Source: JBPEWY01 sp052032225 | GTDB taxonomy: Bacteria > Bacteroidota > Bacteroidia > Flavobacteriales > Flavobacteriaceae | DNA length: 49,368 nt | Reading direction: 5' to 3' | Assembly (NCBI GenBank): GCA_052032225.1 | Contig: JBPEWY010000067.1 | Coordinates: forward strand, 1-49,368 | In this document: piece by piece, positions 1-9,964 of the stretch | How positions within the stretch are numbered: the first letter of the stretch is position 1 | Layout of the letters: every line of letters starts with the position of its first letter | Notes under the pieces: model-generated | Database searches by the model: none | Told to the model about the DNA's origin: nothing | What the model saw: only the letters and a program-made list of their open reading frames with translations | Translations under genes and position numbers: made by a program

Positions 1-102
1 GATAAAGAGATAGAAATACAGAAACCTACAAAAGGCAGAAAAATTACAGCCCAAGAATACCATGAGTTAACCAATAGAGCTCGAGAACAAGCGCGTAATT
101 AA
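1..102 (+). CDS. C-terminal end of an unidentified protein (partial)
   Basis: Frame 1 is open from the window edge and ends in TAA at 100-102, giving 33 residues rich in Lys, Glu and Gln. The tail is hydrophilic and has the look of the lysine-rich ends of GLPGLI-family secreted proteins, which in Flavobacteriia are often encoded just before a regulatory-domain outer-membrane barrel like the next gene. That identification is a guess from context. The gap to the next start is only 10 bases, so the two genes are probably cotranscribed. Confidence 0.5.
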   Translation, partial: DKEIEIQKPTKGRKITAQEYHELTNRAREQARN

Positions 103-112
103 TTATAAATTA

Positions 113-2812
113 ATGAGCAACAAACAATACAACGCAATTAGAAGTAGCATGCTACTTCTTTTTTTTATAGCAGTTATATATTTTGGGAATGCACAATCTG
201 TTGTGGTACAAGGTAAAATTACAGACAGTCTGCAAAATCCTTTGCCATATACTAACATACTTGCTTTTCCGGCAGAAGAAGGTAAAGAAACCCAATTTGC
301 CATAACTAATGAGGAAGGTATATATAAACTAAGCTTACAAAAACAAGTACCTTATAATATAGAAATTAGTTATTTGGGGTATAAAAAACTAACCGCTACC
401 ATTACACTTACTCAAAACACTACCAAAAACTTTGTGTTGCAACCAGCTGTAAATGAATTAGATGAAGTAGAGGTTACTTACAAAATACCGGTGGTTGTTA
501 AAGAAGATACTATTGTTTACAATACAGATGCATTTGTAAGTGGTAAAGAGCGTAAACTTAGAGAAGTACTAAAAAAACTACCCGGTATAGAGGTAGATAG
601 AGAAGGGAATGTAAAAGCAAACGGTAAAAAAATTAAAAAGCTACTGGTAGATAATAAACCTTTTTTTACCGGCAATACCAAAATGGCGGTTAATAACATT
701 CCGGCAGATGTTGTAGATCAAGTAGAAGTGTTAGAAAACTACAATGAAGTAGCCATGCTAAAAGGCTTACAAGACACAGACGATACAGCATTAAACATAA
801 AACTAAAAAAAGACAGAAAGAAATTTGCCTTTGGTGATATAGAAACCGGTTTAGGTTATAATGAAAAATATACCATACACCCTAATTTGTTTTACTATAG
901 TCCCAAAACTAATATAAATTTTATTGCAGATGTTAACAATACAGGTGTAAAGGCTTTTACATTTAGTGATTACATTGAGTTTGAAGGTGGTTTTGGTAAA
1001 CTACTAGAAAATTCCGGAAGCTATTTTAGTATTTACAGTAGTGATTTTGCACAGTTTTTAAACAATCAAGATTTTAAAAATAGTATACATAAATTTGGGG
1101 CAGTAAACATACGGCAGGCAGTTAACAGCAGTACAGATATTAGTGGTTATGTAATTGCCTCTAAAAACAAAACACAAACAGAAACTCAAGTAGAAAATTT
1201 ATATTTAAATGAAGAAAATGCGTTTGTAGAAAACCGTAATAATACAGCTACAACAAACAATTTTTTTACGCTTGGTAAAATTACAATAGATTATGAGCCT
1301 ACTTACCAAGAAGACCTCTCGTTAAATAGTTTTTTTAAAATTACAAGCAATAACAATAATGGTATTATAACCACAACAACTCCAACAGTAAATAACGTTA
1401 TAAACACACTAACCAATGTAAAAGCGTTAACGTTTAAACAAAATGTAAATTATAGCCGTAAATTATCAGACTATCACACAGGCACTTTAGAGGCTACCTA
1501 TAATTTTCAAACAGATAAGCCTAATACTAATTGGATAACCAATCAAGAAATTCTTCAGGGGTTATTACCACTGGTTCAAGACAGCGTATATACCATTCTA
1601 CAAACAAAAAGCATCAGAAACCACTCTTTTAATGCTATTGTAAAAGATTATTGGGTGTTAAATAATTTTAATCATATTTATACGAGTATTGGTATAAACA
1701 GTGCCTTTAACACCTTTAATAGTTTTGATGAACAAGTACTATCCAACGGAAATACCAATAATTTTTCTGAAGCAGGCTTTAATAACGATTTCAGGTATAA
1801 TTTTATAAACACCTATGTAGGATTAGAATATAAATTTAAAACAGGTATTTTTACTTTTAAACCTGCATTATATTACCATTTTTACACGTGGTCTACCCAG
1901 CAAACCAACCAAAAATTGTTTAATAATAAAGCGGTATTACTGCCTGAGGCTACTACAACAATAGAGTTTAACAACAGCGAAAAAATTAATGTTAAGTACA
2001 AATTAAATGCACGTTTTCCTGCTGTTAACAGATTAGCAAACAACTTTATACTATCAAACTTTAATAGTGTATTTAAGGGGAATGAAACCTTAGAAAACGA
2101 GCTATACCATTCTGCAAGCATTAATTATTCAAAGTTTAGCTTACTAAAAGGTCTTTATTACAATGCTAACATTAGCTATACCAAACGATTAAAACATTAT
2201 AAAAATGTTACCCAATTGCAAGGTATAGATTATTACAGCACGCCTATTCTTTTTAATATGCCGGAAGATGCCTTGTATATACATGGTAGCTTTTCCAAAA
2301 AAATACGTAAAATAAGATTCAGGTTAAGCGGTAGATATAATTACAGTAACTTTTTTCAGCTTATTAATAATGCTACAATAAAAAACAAATCACAAAGATT
2401 TGCCGTAACGCCAAGTATAGAAACACGGTTTAAAAAGTGGCCTAATTTAGAAGTAGGATACACAAAAGATTTTAGTAATTACGAATCATTAAATACAACA
2501 TCTAAATTTGAAAACAATACGTTGTTTGCATATTTAGATTATACTTTTTTAGAAGACTTTACTTTTAAAGCAGAATACAACTACAATAATTATATAAACA
2601 AAACAAGCGGTGTAGAAAACACATTTGATAATGCTAACGTTTCTCTTTTCTATAAAAAAGAAGATAGTGCTTGGGGTTTTGAGCTTAAAGCCACAAACTT
2701 GTTTAATACCCAATTTAAGCAAGAAAACGCCTTTAACAACTTTTTAATTTCCGATCAGAGAACGTTTATAATGCCCAGAATTATTTTATTTACAATTAGC
2801 TACAAACTATAA
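113..2812 (+). CDS. Outer-membrane beta-barrel receptor with carboxypeptidase-like regulatory domain
   Basis: This 899-residue protein begins with a hydrophobic signal segment (about residues 12-27, ending near GNAQ). A carboxypeptidase regulatory-like beta-sandwich follows (about 32-110, with the YLGYKK motif), then a TonB-receptor-type plug (about 125-235, including LREVLKKLPGIEVD). The rest is a long barrel rich in alternating aromatic and polar residues that ends in an aromatic-rich strand. The family is the outer_membrane beta-barrel type found beside GLPGLI proteins. It acts in the outer membrane, and TonB-dependent uptake is a reasonable inference, but no substrate can be read from the sequence. 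It is shorter than SusC proteins (about 1000 residues) and has no susD partner here. The last codons form half of a terminator-like hairpin shared with serS. Confidence 0.85.
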   Translation: MSNKQYNAIRSSMLLLFFIAVIYFGNAQSVVVQGKITDSLQNPLPYTNILAFPAEEGKETQFAITNEEGIYKLSLQKQVPYNIEISYLGYKKLTATITLTQNTTKNFVLQPAVNELDEVEVTYKIPVVVKEDTIVYNTDAFVSGKERKLREVLKKLPGIEVDREGNVKANGKKIKKLLVDNKPFFTGNTKMAVNNIPADVVDQVEVLENYNEVAMLKGLQDTDDTALNIKLKKDRKKFAFGDIETGLGYNEKYTIHPNLFYYSPKTNINFIADVNNTGVKAFTFSDYIEFEGGFGKLLENSGSYFSIYSSDFAQFLNNQDFKNSIHKFGAVNIRQAVNSSTDISGYVIASKNKTQTETQVENLYLNEENAFVENRNNTATTNNFFTLGKITIDYEPTYQEDLSLNSFFKITSNNNNGIITTTTPTVNNVINTLTNVKALTFKQNVNYSRKLSDYHTGTLEATYNFQTDKPNTNWITNQEILQGLLPLVQDSVYTILQTKSIRNHSFNAIVKDYWVLNNFNHIYTSIGINSAFNTFNSFDEQVLSNGNTNNFSEAGFNNDFRYNFINTYVGLEYKFKTGIFTFKPALYYHFYTWSTQQTNQKLFNNKAVLLPEATTTIEFNNSEKINVKYKLNARFPAVNRLANNFILSNFNSVFKGNETLENELYHSASINYSKFSLLKGLYYNANISYTKRLKHYKNVTQLQGIDYYSTPILFNMPEDALYIHGSFSKKIRKIRFRLSGRYNYSNFFQLINNATIKNKSQRFAVTPSIETRFKKWPNLEVGYTKDFSNYESLNTTSKFENNTLFAYLDYTFLEDFTFKAEYNYNNYINKTSGVENTFDNANVSLFYKKEDSAWGFELKATNLFNTQFKQENAFNNFLISDQRTFIMPRIILFTISYKL

Positions 2813-2830
2813 GAATGTAGCTAATTGTAA
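2790..2830. terminator. Convergent terminator-like hairpin spanning a stop codon
   Basis: A perfect 15-base inverted repeat (arms 2790-2804 and 2816-2830) encloses an 11-base loop that carries the receptor stop codon at 2810-2812. The left arm is coding sequence. The right arm ends directly against the serS stop at 2831. Both flanks are A/T-rich but lack a long T run, so intrinsic termination may be weak in either direction. Confidence 0.6.
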
Positions 2831-4102
2831 TTAATCAATCATATCAAAACCGGTATACGGTACTAACACTTCGGGTACTTTAATGCCGTTTTCGGTTTGG
2901 TAATTTTCTAAAATACCGGCTAAAACTCTTGGCAAGGCTAAAGCACTACCATTTAGGGTGTGTGCTAATTGGCTTTTACCGTTTGCATCTTTGTAGCGTA
3001 GTTTTAGGCGGTTTGCCTGAAAAGTTTCAAAATTAGAAACAGAACTAATTTCTAACCAACGGTTTTGAGCCGTAGAGTACACTTCAAAATCATAAGTTAA
3101 GGCAGAGGTAAAACCTAAATCGCCCCCACATAAACGTAATATTCTATACGGTAATTTTAATTCACGTAAAATATTTTTAACGTGCTCTACCATGCCATCA
3201 AGGGCCTTGTATGAGTTGTCAGGGTGCTCAATTCTAACAATTTCTACTTTATCAAATTGGTGCAATCTGTTTAAACCTCTTACGTGTGCACCATAGCTTC
3301 CGGCTTCTCGTCTAAAACAAGGGGTATAAGCTGTACAGCAAATAGGAAAATCGGCTTCGTTTAACAGTGTATCTCTAAAAAAATTAGTAACAGGTACTTC
3401 GGCAGTTGGTATTAAATACAAATCGTCTTGCGCAATGTAGTACATCTGCCCTTCTTTATCGGGTAGCTGTCCGGTACCATAGCCAGAGGCTTCATTTATT
3501 ACATGCGGTGGTTGGTACTCTGTATAACCGGCTGCTGTATTTTTATCTAAAAAATAGGTAATTAAAGCACGTTGCAGTTTAGCACCTTTGCCTTTATAAA
3601 CCGGGAAACCGGCACCGGTAATTTTTACACCTAATTCAAAATCAATTAAATCGTATTTTTTAGCTAATTCCCAATGCGGAAGTGCATTTGCCCCTAACTC
3701 CGGAACAGCCCCTTCTCTAAAAACCTCTTCGTTATCTTCGTCTGATGCTCCTTTAGGAACAGACTCGTGCGGTACATTAGGTATCTGATAGAGCGTTTGG
3801 TTTAGTTGCTCTGTAATTTCTTGTAGCTTTTGCCCAAGCGTTTTAGAAGATTCTTTTAACGATGCCGTTTGCTCTTTTAGTTTATTAGCTTCTGCAGCAT
3901 TACCTTGCTTAAAAAGCATCCCTATTTGCTTAGATAGTTTGTTAGACTCTGCCAAAACATTGTCTAATTCTGTTTGGGTTGCTCTGCGTTGCTCATCTAA
4001 ACTAATAGCAGTTTCAATTAAGCCTGTAGCATCTATATTACGTTTTGCTAAAGCCTTTATAATGGCATCTTTTTCTTCTCTAATACGCTGTATGGCTAAC
4101 AT
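2831..4102 (-). CDS. serS: Seryl-tRNA synthetase
   Basis: This class II aminoacyl-tRNA synthetase charges tRNA-Ser with serine in the cytoplasm. The 423-residue product matches the usual family length. Its N-terminal half is a long charged antiparallel coiled coil (about residues 25-100) that recognises the tRNA. It is followed by motif 2 (FRREAGSYG, then RLHQFDKVE) and motif 3 near the C-terminus (NGSALALPR). The start chosen is the ATG at 4102 (MLAIQRIREE), which matches the family N-terminus; an in-frame upstream ATG at 4126 would only add eight residues. It is the last gene of a minus-strand group with ribF and the HTTM gene, 50 bases downstream of the latter. Confidence 0.97.
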   Translation of the reverse strand: MLAIQRIREEKDAIIKALAKRNIDATGLIETAISLDEQRRATQTELDNVLAESNKLSKQIGMLFKQGNAAEANKLKEQTASLKESSKTLGQKLQEITEQLNQTLYQIPNVPHESVPKGASDEDNEEVFREGAVPELGANALPHWELAKKYDLIDFELGVKITGAGFPVYKGKGAKLQRALITYFLDKNTAAGYTEYQPPHVINEASGYGTGQLPDKEGQMYYIAQDDLYLIPTAEVPVTNFFRDTLLNEADFPICCTAYTPCFRREAGSYGAHVRGLNRLHQFDKVEIVRIEHPDNSYKALDGMVEHVKNILRELKLPYRILRLCGGDLGFTSALTYDFEVYSTAQNRWLEISSVSNFETFQANRLKLRYKDANGKSQLAHTLNGSALALPRVLAGILENYQTENGIKVPEVLVPYTGFDMID

Positions 4103-4152
4103 AATACTTGTTTTTTTGGGAGGCACAAATTTAATGTAAATAGCTGTAATTG

Positions 4153-5469
4153 TTAAGGATTTTTATAGGTAAGTATCCAATTGTTATGTGCAAAGTGGTT
4201 AAAAGGTTTAGAGGCTAAATCTACTTCCGGATTTATAAGTGGTTTAAATGCACTGCCATTTACACTTACTTTACCTAAAGCAAACACTGCAACATCCTGA
4301 TTTTTTTTTGCGTATTCTTTCTTTAAAAACTGCGCAAATTGCCATATAACATCGGGTTTTCCGGCAAGTGTGTATTGTTGTTTTTTGGTAAGATAGGCGC
4401 CAGGATTAATAATGGTTTCTTGTTTTGTGTTTTTATCTACCACTTTAAACGAAATGTATCCCGATTTAGCTCTAAGCATCATTCGCCAACTCATTCTGTG
4501 TCCTTCTTCGGTCCAGAGAACATCGCCTTTAATAAACCAATGTCTAAGCGGAAGCAAAACTTGAATGGCTAAATACAAAGCACCAATACCTATAATTATA
4601 TTTTTTGATGATGGAATTGCTATTTTTTGCTGATTGCAACGTGCTTTATTTTTTAAAAAAAGTGTTCTTATAGTTTCTGGCTCAAAAAAGAAAACGGTAA
4701 AGGCTAATGCCAAATACGGAAAAATTCCAATCTGAAAAACAACAGAATTAAATAAATGAAAAAAGATTGCCGAAAAAAATGCCCATTTTCTGGTTGGCTT
4801 AAACAGGAGTGCCGGTATAATTAGGGCATCAAAAATTATTCCTCCGTAAGTAATAAAAAATTGCACTTCGGGTTGTTGCAGCAAAGAGCCAATTAAAAAA
4901 TAATGCTCTTTCCCTTTCATTAAAATTTTTACTACAGTACCATTAAGCCAATCGGGGTATAGCTTAGCAATAGCAGCATATGTATAAACAATAAATAACT
5001 GAGCAACAATAATATGGTTACACCAAGCAGGCATACAGGTTGCTTTTTTAACTCGATGTTGTTTTACATCAACCGAAGCGTACCTATGCGCCGGTAAAAA
5101 CAACATAATGCCGGCAATTAAAATTAACAGGTAATAATGGTTGTTGTATGATGATTTTTGCATTAAATACGTAGCACTCCACATTAGGGTAAACAACAGA
5201 AGGCTAATTTTGTACCGATAACCTACCATAACAAAAAGCCCTAAAACACCCATAATGGCATAATACCAATACATACCAAATCCGGGAAGGGGTTGAAGCC
5301 ACTCAAAACCAATAAAAGTAAAAGTAAATTGAGGCTCAATAAAGGTATGTTTTACCCAACCCGTAAAAATGGCACCAATACACTCTGCAAAAAGTAAAAA
5401 ACCAAAAAATATTCTAAATACAATTAGTGCGGTATTATCTATGGGTCTAAATAAAAACTTGTTAAGCAT
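4153..5469 (-). CDS. HTTM-domain membrane protein (vitamin K carboxylase-like)
   Basis: The 438-residue protein opens with a helix after an RPIDNTALIVFR motif. It has a series of hydrophobic segments through about residue 300, including the histidine- and tyrosine-rich SSYNNHYYLL stretch typical of HTTM (horizontally transferred transmembrane) proteins. These are bacterial homologues of the membrane part of vitamin K-dependent gamma-glutamyl carboxylase. The C-terminal 120 residues are soluble and beta-rich. The bacterial function is mostly unknown, and carboxylation of proteins or lipids is only an analogy. Its ATG overlaps the end of ribF by 8 bases, so the two are translationally coupled, although no functional link to flavin synthesis is evident. 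Confidence 0.85.
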   Translation of the reverse strand: MLNKFLFRPIDNTALIVFRIFFGFLLFAECIGAIFTGWVKHTFIEPQFTFTFIGFEWLQPLPGFGMYWYYAIMGVLGLFVMVGYRYKISLLLFTLMWSATYLMQKSSYNNHYYLLILIAGIMLFLPAHRYASVDVKQHRVKKATCMPAWCNHIIVAQLFIVYTYAAIAKLYPDWLNGTVVKILMKGKEHYFLIGSLLQQPEVQFFITYGGIIFDALIIPALLFKPTRKWAFFSAIFFHLFNSVVFQIGIFPYLALAFTVFFFEPETIRTLFLKNKARCNQQKIAIPSSKNIIIGIGALYLAIQVLLPLRHWFIKGDVLWTEEGHRMSWRMMLRAKSGYISFKVVDKNTKQETIINPGAYLTKKQQYTLAGKPDVIWQFAQFLKKEYAKKNQDVAVFALGKVSVNGSAFKPLINPEVDLASKPFNHFAHNNWILTYKNP

Positions 5470-6403
5470 TTTGGCGAGCTACAATTTCTAAAGCCTGTTG
5501 TCTATCGGCTTCTAATTGTTTTTTTAAAGCATCTATAGATTCAAATTTTTGTTCATCACGTAACCTGTCTAACATATAAACACGTAGCGGTTTGTTGTAA
5601 AGGTCTTGTTTAAAATCAAAAAAATTAATTTCTATAGTTTGGTGTTTTCCACTTACCGTAGGGTTAACACCAATATTCATCATGCCGTAAATGGTTTTAT
5701 TATTTAAAGTGCTTTTAACCACGTAAGCTCCTTTTTTAGGAATAAGTTTGTACTTGCTGTCTATGGTTAAATTGGCAGTAGGAAACTGTATTTGCCTACC
5801 TAATCCTTTGCCTTTAGTAACCGTTCCGGTAAGCATATATGGGTAGCCTAAGTATAAATTTGCAGTACGAATATCGCCTTCAATAAGTGCGTTTCTAATT
5901 TTAGTGGAGCTTACAGAAACATCGTTAATTTCTTGAGCAGAAATTTGCTCTACTTCAAAATTATAAACTGCTCCGTACTCTATTAAATCTTTAACCGTAG
6001 CGGTTCGGTTACGTCCAAAACGGTGATCGTAACCAATTATAATTTTTTTTGTGTTGAGTTGTGTTACTAGTATATCTCTAATAAAATCTAAGGCTGTTAA
6101 TCTTGAAAACTCTTTGGTAAACGGATGAATAATTAAATGATCTAAACCGGTTTGGGCTAAAATCTCTTTTTTTTCTTCAATAGTATTTAGTAGTTTTAAA
6201 GAGTCGTCTTGTTGCAACACCATTCTAGGATGTGGGTAAAAAGTAAGCAACACAGATTCTAACCCGTTTCCTTTGGCAGTTGCTACAATTCTGTCTATAA
6301 TTTTTTTGTGTCCAATATGTACCCCATCAAAAGTTCCAATGGTTACGGCAGTGGGGTTATTTTGGTTAAAGTTTTGTATAGAGTTATAGGTAATCACAAG
6401 CAA
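5462..6403 (-). CDS. ribF: Bifunctional riboflavin kinase / FAD synthetase
   Basis: The enzyme phosphorylates riboflavin to FMN and adenylylates FMN to FAD. The 313-residue protein has the nucleotidyltransferase signature GTFDGVHIGHKKI near the N-terminus (about residues 22-35, with the HxGH-type motif). The flavokinase domain starts around residue 185 with GKGLGRQIQFPTANL, where the PTAN motif binds Mg-ATP and riboflavin. The length and domain order are standard. It is the first gene of the minus-strand group. The 64-base gap to the divergent protease gene must hold both promoters. No FMN riboswitch is visible, and there is no space for one. Confidence 0.97.
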   Translation of the reverse strand: MLVITYNSIQNFNQNNPTAVTIGTFDGVHIGHKKIIDRIVATAKGNGLESVLLTFYPHPRMVLQQDDSLKLLNTIEEKKEILAQTGLDHLIIHPFTKEFSRLTALDFIRDILVTQLNTKKIIIGYDHRFGRNRTATVKDLIEYGAVYNFEVEQISAQEINDVSVSSTKIRNALIEGDIRTANLYLGYPYMLTGTVTKGKGLGRQIQFPTANLTIDSKYKLIPKKGAYVVKSTLNNKTIYGMMNIGVNPTVSGKHQTIEINFFDFKQDLYNKPLRVYMLDRLRDEQKFESIDALKKQLEADRQQALEIVARQNA

Positions 6404-6467
6404 ATTTTAGGGTATCTAACTTTAAAAACTTAAGTTTGTGTACAAAGTTAAACGTGTCCTGTTAATC

Positions 6468-9400
6468 ATGATAACAAACTTACGGTATGTTTTTTCAATA
6501 ACCATACTTTTTTTTTCGTTTTGCGCAGGAGCCCAAAACAACTATTGGCAGCCTGTAAATACAACAAAAGCACCTACTAATGCTGCACTTGAATCTTTAC
6601 ATAAAGATACGTTTTTAAGTTATACTTTATTGTATAGCTCGCTACTTCAAGAGCTAAAAAACGTACCTCACAGAGAGCAGTTAAACACAACACCTTTACC
6701 GGTAGTTTATTTTCCGGATTACGATGGTAATATGCTGGCTTTTAGGCTGCAAGAAACTCCGGTGTTGCCTACCGCATTACAAGAAAAATACCCGGCTATT
6801 AGGTCGTTTAAAGGAGTTTCTACAGACGGTAATAATCATGTAGTTAGGTTTAGCACATCGCAAAAAGGACTGCAAGCTCTTATTTTATTTTCTGATGGAA
6901 AAGTGCCTGCAGTTATAGAAAAAGCCCATAAAGACAGCAGTAGTATTTATGTAGTGTTTAAACGAGATGCAAGAGAAGGTGATAAATTTAGGTTTGAGTG
7001 TACAACAGAAAGCACAAAAGGAGAAAATACTATACAGCAATCCCAAAAAAATGGTAGCACATCTAAAGATAACAACGATCAACTTTTAAGAAAATACAGA
7101 ATAGCAATATCAACAACCGGAGAGTACACAGCATACCATTACCAATCAGATTCTATTGCAGATGCATTAGCAGCAATAGCTAACACACTTACCAGAATTA
7201 ATGCTATTTACGAAAGAGATTTAGGAATTACATTAGAATTAGTTGCAAACAATGATCAAATAATATATACAGACGCATCAACAGATCCCTACAATGGCAA
7301 TAATAGTAGCGAGCTGCAAAACACACTAACTACCGTTATTGGTGAGGCTAATTATGATGTGGGGCATTTGTTTAACAGAGCTTCTAATAATGGTAATGCA
7401 GGCTGTATTGGCTGTGTTTGTGTAGATGGCCAAAAAGGAAGAGCATTCTCTGAAGCCTTAGTGCCCGAAGGTGATGTTTTTGATATAGATTTGGTAGCAC
7501 ACGAGATTGGCCATCAATTTGGAGGACGCCATACACAAACAAATAGTTGTGCCAGAGACACCAGTGGTGCTACAAATATAGAAGTAGGTAGCGGAAGTAC
7601 TATTATGGGGTATGCCGGTATTTGCCCGCCCGATGTACAAGGCAATTCTGATGCCTATTTTGATTATGCCAACATTCAAAACATAACCCAATACATACAG
7701 CAAGGCAACGGTAGCACATGTGCACAAGAAATTGTGTTGAGTAATAATCCGCCAACCGTTTCAGCCGGGCCAGATTATACCATTCCTATTGGGACACCTT
7801 TTAAGTTAACAGCGCAAGCAACAGATATAGATGGAGATGTGCTAACTTATACTTGGGAGCAAATAGATACCGGATTTTCGGGAAATCAACCTCCGCAATC
7901 TTCAAACACTTCCGGGCCTTTGTTTAGATCGCTTCCACCTAGCACAAACCCTACACGTTATTTTCCGGTTATAGATGATGTGCTTTCCGGAGATTTAGGC
8001 AATACCTGGGAAGTTTTACCAAATGTTTCAAGACCATTAAATTTTGCGGTTACAGTTAGAGATAATGTAGTTGGAGGCGGGCAAAACGCATCAGATGTGG
8101 TAACACTTCAGGCTGTATCGCAAGCCGGACCGTTTAGGGTAACCTCTCAAGATAGTAATGTTACCTATCAAGGTGGTAGTGTGCAAACCATAACATGGGA
8201 TGTTGCATTTACAAATATTGCTCCGGTAGATGCTTCGCAAGTAAACATATTATTATCTGTTGATGGCGGACAGACCTTTCCTATTGTGTTAGACCAAAAC
8301 GTAGTAAACGATGGTAGTCATCAAGTAATTATTCCCGGAGGAATTTCTACTACCAACGCCAGGATAATGGTAGAAGCAGCAGATAATGTTTTTTATGCAG
8401 TAAACAGCGCAAACTTTACCATTACAAATGCGCCATTTGTGATGCAGCTTTCAGAATTGCAAATAAGCGCTTGCCAGCCCAATAATTTAATTACAAACTT
8501 TACGTATAACACGTTTCAAGGATTTTCTGAAGAGGTAACATTTTCAGCTTCAAATGTACCTCCGGGGTTAAGTGTAACGTTTAATCCTACTTCGGCAAGT
8601 GTAAATAATACGAATGTGCAAATAACTATATCGGGCACCAGTAGCGTAAGTCCGGGATCGTATCCTATTACAATTACAGGAACATCGGCCTCAGAGACAA
8701 AAGATATTGTGCTTACGGCAACTGTTTTAAATGATAATTTTACAGATGTGGTATTACTAACTCCTGTAAACGGAGACAATGCAGTATTTTTTAATCAAGT
8801 ACTAAATTGGCAAATACACCCAAATGCAGAAACGTATGAAATAGAATTGGCAACCGATAGTAATTTTACCAATATAATAGCATCAGAAACAGTAGAAATT
8901 AATAGCTACAAGCCTACTGCATTACAGCCTGAAACAACTTACTATTGGCGTGTAAAACCAATTAACCAATGTGGTGAGGGTTCTTTTGGAACGCCTTTTA
9001 GTTTTACTACCTTAATGGTTAATTGCAAAACAGAAATTGCTCCAAATACACCAATACCAATTAGCGATCAAGGACCAAGTGTAATACAAGCTCCAATTTT
9101 TGTTGGAGAGAATGCCCTTGTTTCTGATGTTAACGTAACATTAGACATTAGTCATGAGTATATTTCAGACTTAACCATTAAACTAACCAGCCCGAGTGGC
9201 ACTACCGTAACATTATTGTCTGAAGTATGTAATAGTAATAACGATATTGTTGCTGTTTTTGATGACGAAGGCTCTGCTATTGTATGTGGTGATAATCCGG
9301 CAATTTCTGGAGTGGTAATTCCGCTACAACCACTTAGCGCATTTTTTGGAGAATCTAGTCAAGGAACATGGATTCTTGAAGTAGCCGATAATTTTGATCA

Positions 9401-9944
9401 AGACGGGGGAAGCCTTAATAACTTTGAGTTAGAGCTTTGTTTGGCAGGCGATACAGATTCTGATAACGACGGAATTTTTGATAGTGCAGATAATTGCGAT
9501 TTAGTGCCTAACCCGGATCAAGCCGATTTAGATAATGATGATATTGGTGATGTGTGTGATGATGATATTGATGGCGATGGAGTTTTAAATGATTCAGATA
9601 ATTGCCCAACGGCATTTAACCCGGATCAATTAGACATAGATCAAGACGGAGAAGGAGATGTATGTGATGAAGATGTGCTTGTTTCGCAGGCGTTTACTCC
9701 AAACGGTGATGGTATTAACGACACCTGGAGGTTGGTTAACATTAACCTATATCCAAATGCAGTAGTTACTGTGTTTAACCGTTGGGGCAGACAAATATTT
9801 AAAGCCTATGGGTATGCTAATAACTGGAATGGTGTGCCAAAAGGCAAAAGCAAAAAAGTTCCGCCGGGGTCTTACTACTATCAAGTAGATTTAGAAGGAG
9901 ATGGCAAAATAGATTTTAAAGGGTGGCTTTACATAACATATTAA
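6468..9944 (+). CDS. Secreted reprolysin-like metalloprotease with T9SS type B sorting domain
   Basis: The 1158-residue protein is exported by Sec and then by the type IX system. It has a signal peptide cut after about residue 22 (GA-QNN). The metzincin zinc motif HEIGHQFGGRH has H345, H349 and H355 as ligands and E346 as catalytic base, and the Met-turn methionine is M380. Next come Ig-like and fibronectin-type segments, with a fibronectin-like domain at about 762-848. A proprotein-convertase P domain (about 870-990) precedes Asp-rich thrombospondin type 3 calcium repeats (995-1068). The C-terminal gliding-motility-associated sorting domain (about 1071-1158) starts at FTPNGDGINDTW. I chose the ATG at 6468; an upstream in-frame GTG at 6438 would place charged residues before the signal peptide. 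A TAAGTTTG -7 element sits at 6431-6438. Confidence 0.93.
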   Translation: MITNLRYVFSITILFFSFCAGAQNNYWQPVNTTKAPTNAALESLHKDTFLSYTLLYSSLLQELKNVPHREQLNTTPLPVVYFPDYDGNMLAFRLQETPVLPTALQEKYPAIRSFKGVSTDGNNHVVRFSTSQKGLQALILFSDGKVPAVIEKAHKDSSSIYVVFKRDAREGDKFRFECTTESTKGENTIQQSQKNGSTSKDNNDQLLRKYRIAISTTGEYTAYHYQSDSIADALAAIANTLTRINAIYERDLGITLELVANNDQIIYTDASTDPYNGNNSSELQNTLTTVIGEANYDVGHLFNRASNNGNAGCIGCVCVDGQKGRAFSEALVPEGDVFDIDLVAHEIGHQFGGRHTQTNSCARDTSGATNIEVGSGSTIMGYAGICPPDVQGNSDAYFDYANIQNITQYIQQGNGSTCAQEIVLSNNPPTVSAGPDYTIPIGTPFKLTAQATDIDGDVLTYTWEQIDTGFSGNQPPQSSNTSGPLFRSLPPSTNPTRYFPVIDDVLSGDLGNTWEVLPNVSRPLNFAVTVRDNVVGGGQNASDVVTLQAVSQAGPFRVTSQDSNVTYQGGSVQTITWDVAFTNIAPVDASQVNILLSVDGGQTFPIVLDQNVVNDGSHQVIIPGGISTTNARIMVEAADNVFYAVNSANFTITNAPFVMQLSELQISACQPNNLITNFTYNTFQGFSEEVTFSASNVPPGLSVTFNPTSASVNNTNVQITISGTSSVSPGSYPITITGTSASETKDIVLTATVLNDNFTDVVLLTPVNGDNAVFFNQVLNWQIHPNAETYEIELATDSNFTNIIASETVEINSYKPTALQPETTYYWRVKPINQCGEGSFGTPFSFTTLMVNCKTEIAPNTPIPISDQGPSVIQAPIFVGENALVSDVNVTLDISHEYISDLTIKLTSPSGTTVTLLSEVCNSNNDIVAVFDDEGSAIVCGDNPAISGVVIPLQPLSAFFGESSQGTWILEVADNFDQDGGSLNNFELELCLAGDTDSDNDGIFDSADNCDLVPNPDQADLDNDDIGDVCDDDIDGDGVLNDSDNCPTAFNPDQLDIDQDGEGDVCDEDVLVSQAFTPNGDGINDTWRLVNINLYPNAVVTVFNRWGRQIFKAYGYANNWNGVPKGKSKKVPPGSYYYQVDLEGDGKIDFKGWLYITY

Positions 9945-9964
9945 AAAAAGAACAACAAGTTTTC

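Noticed and set aside
6404..6467. FMN riboswitch or other leader RNA upstream of ribF
   Set aside because: Only 64 bases separate ribF from the divergent protease gene and no riboswitch core is seen.
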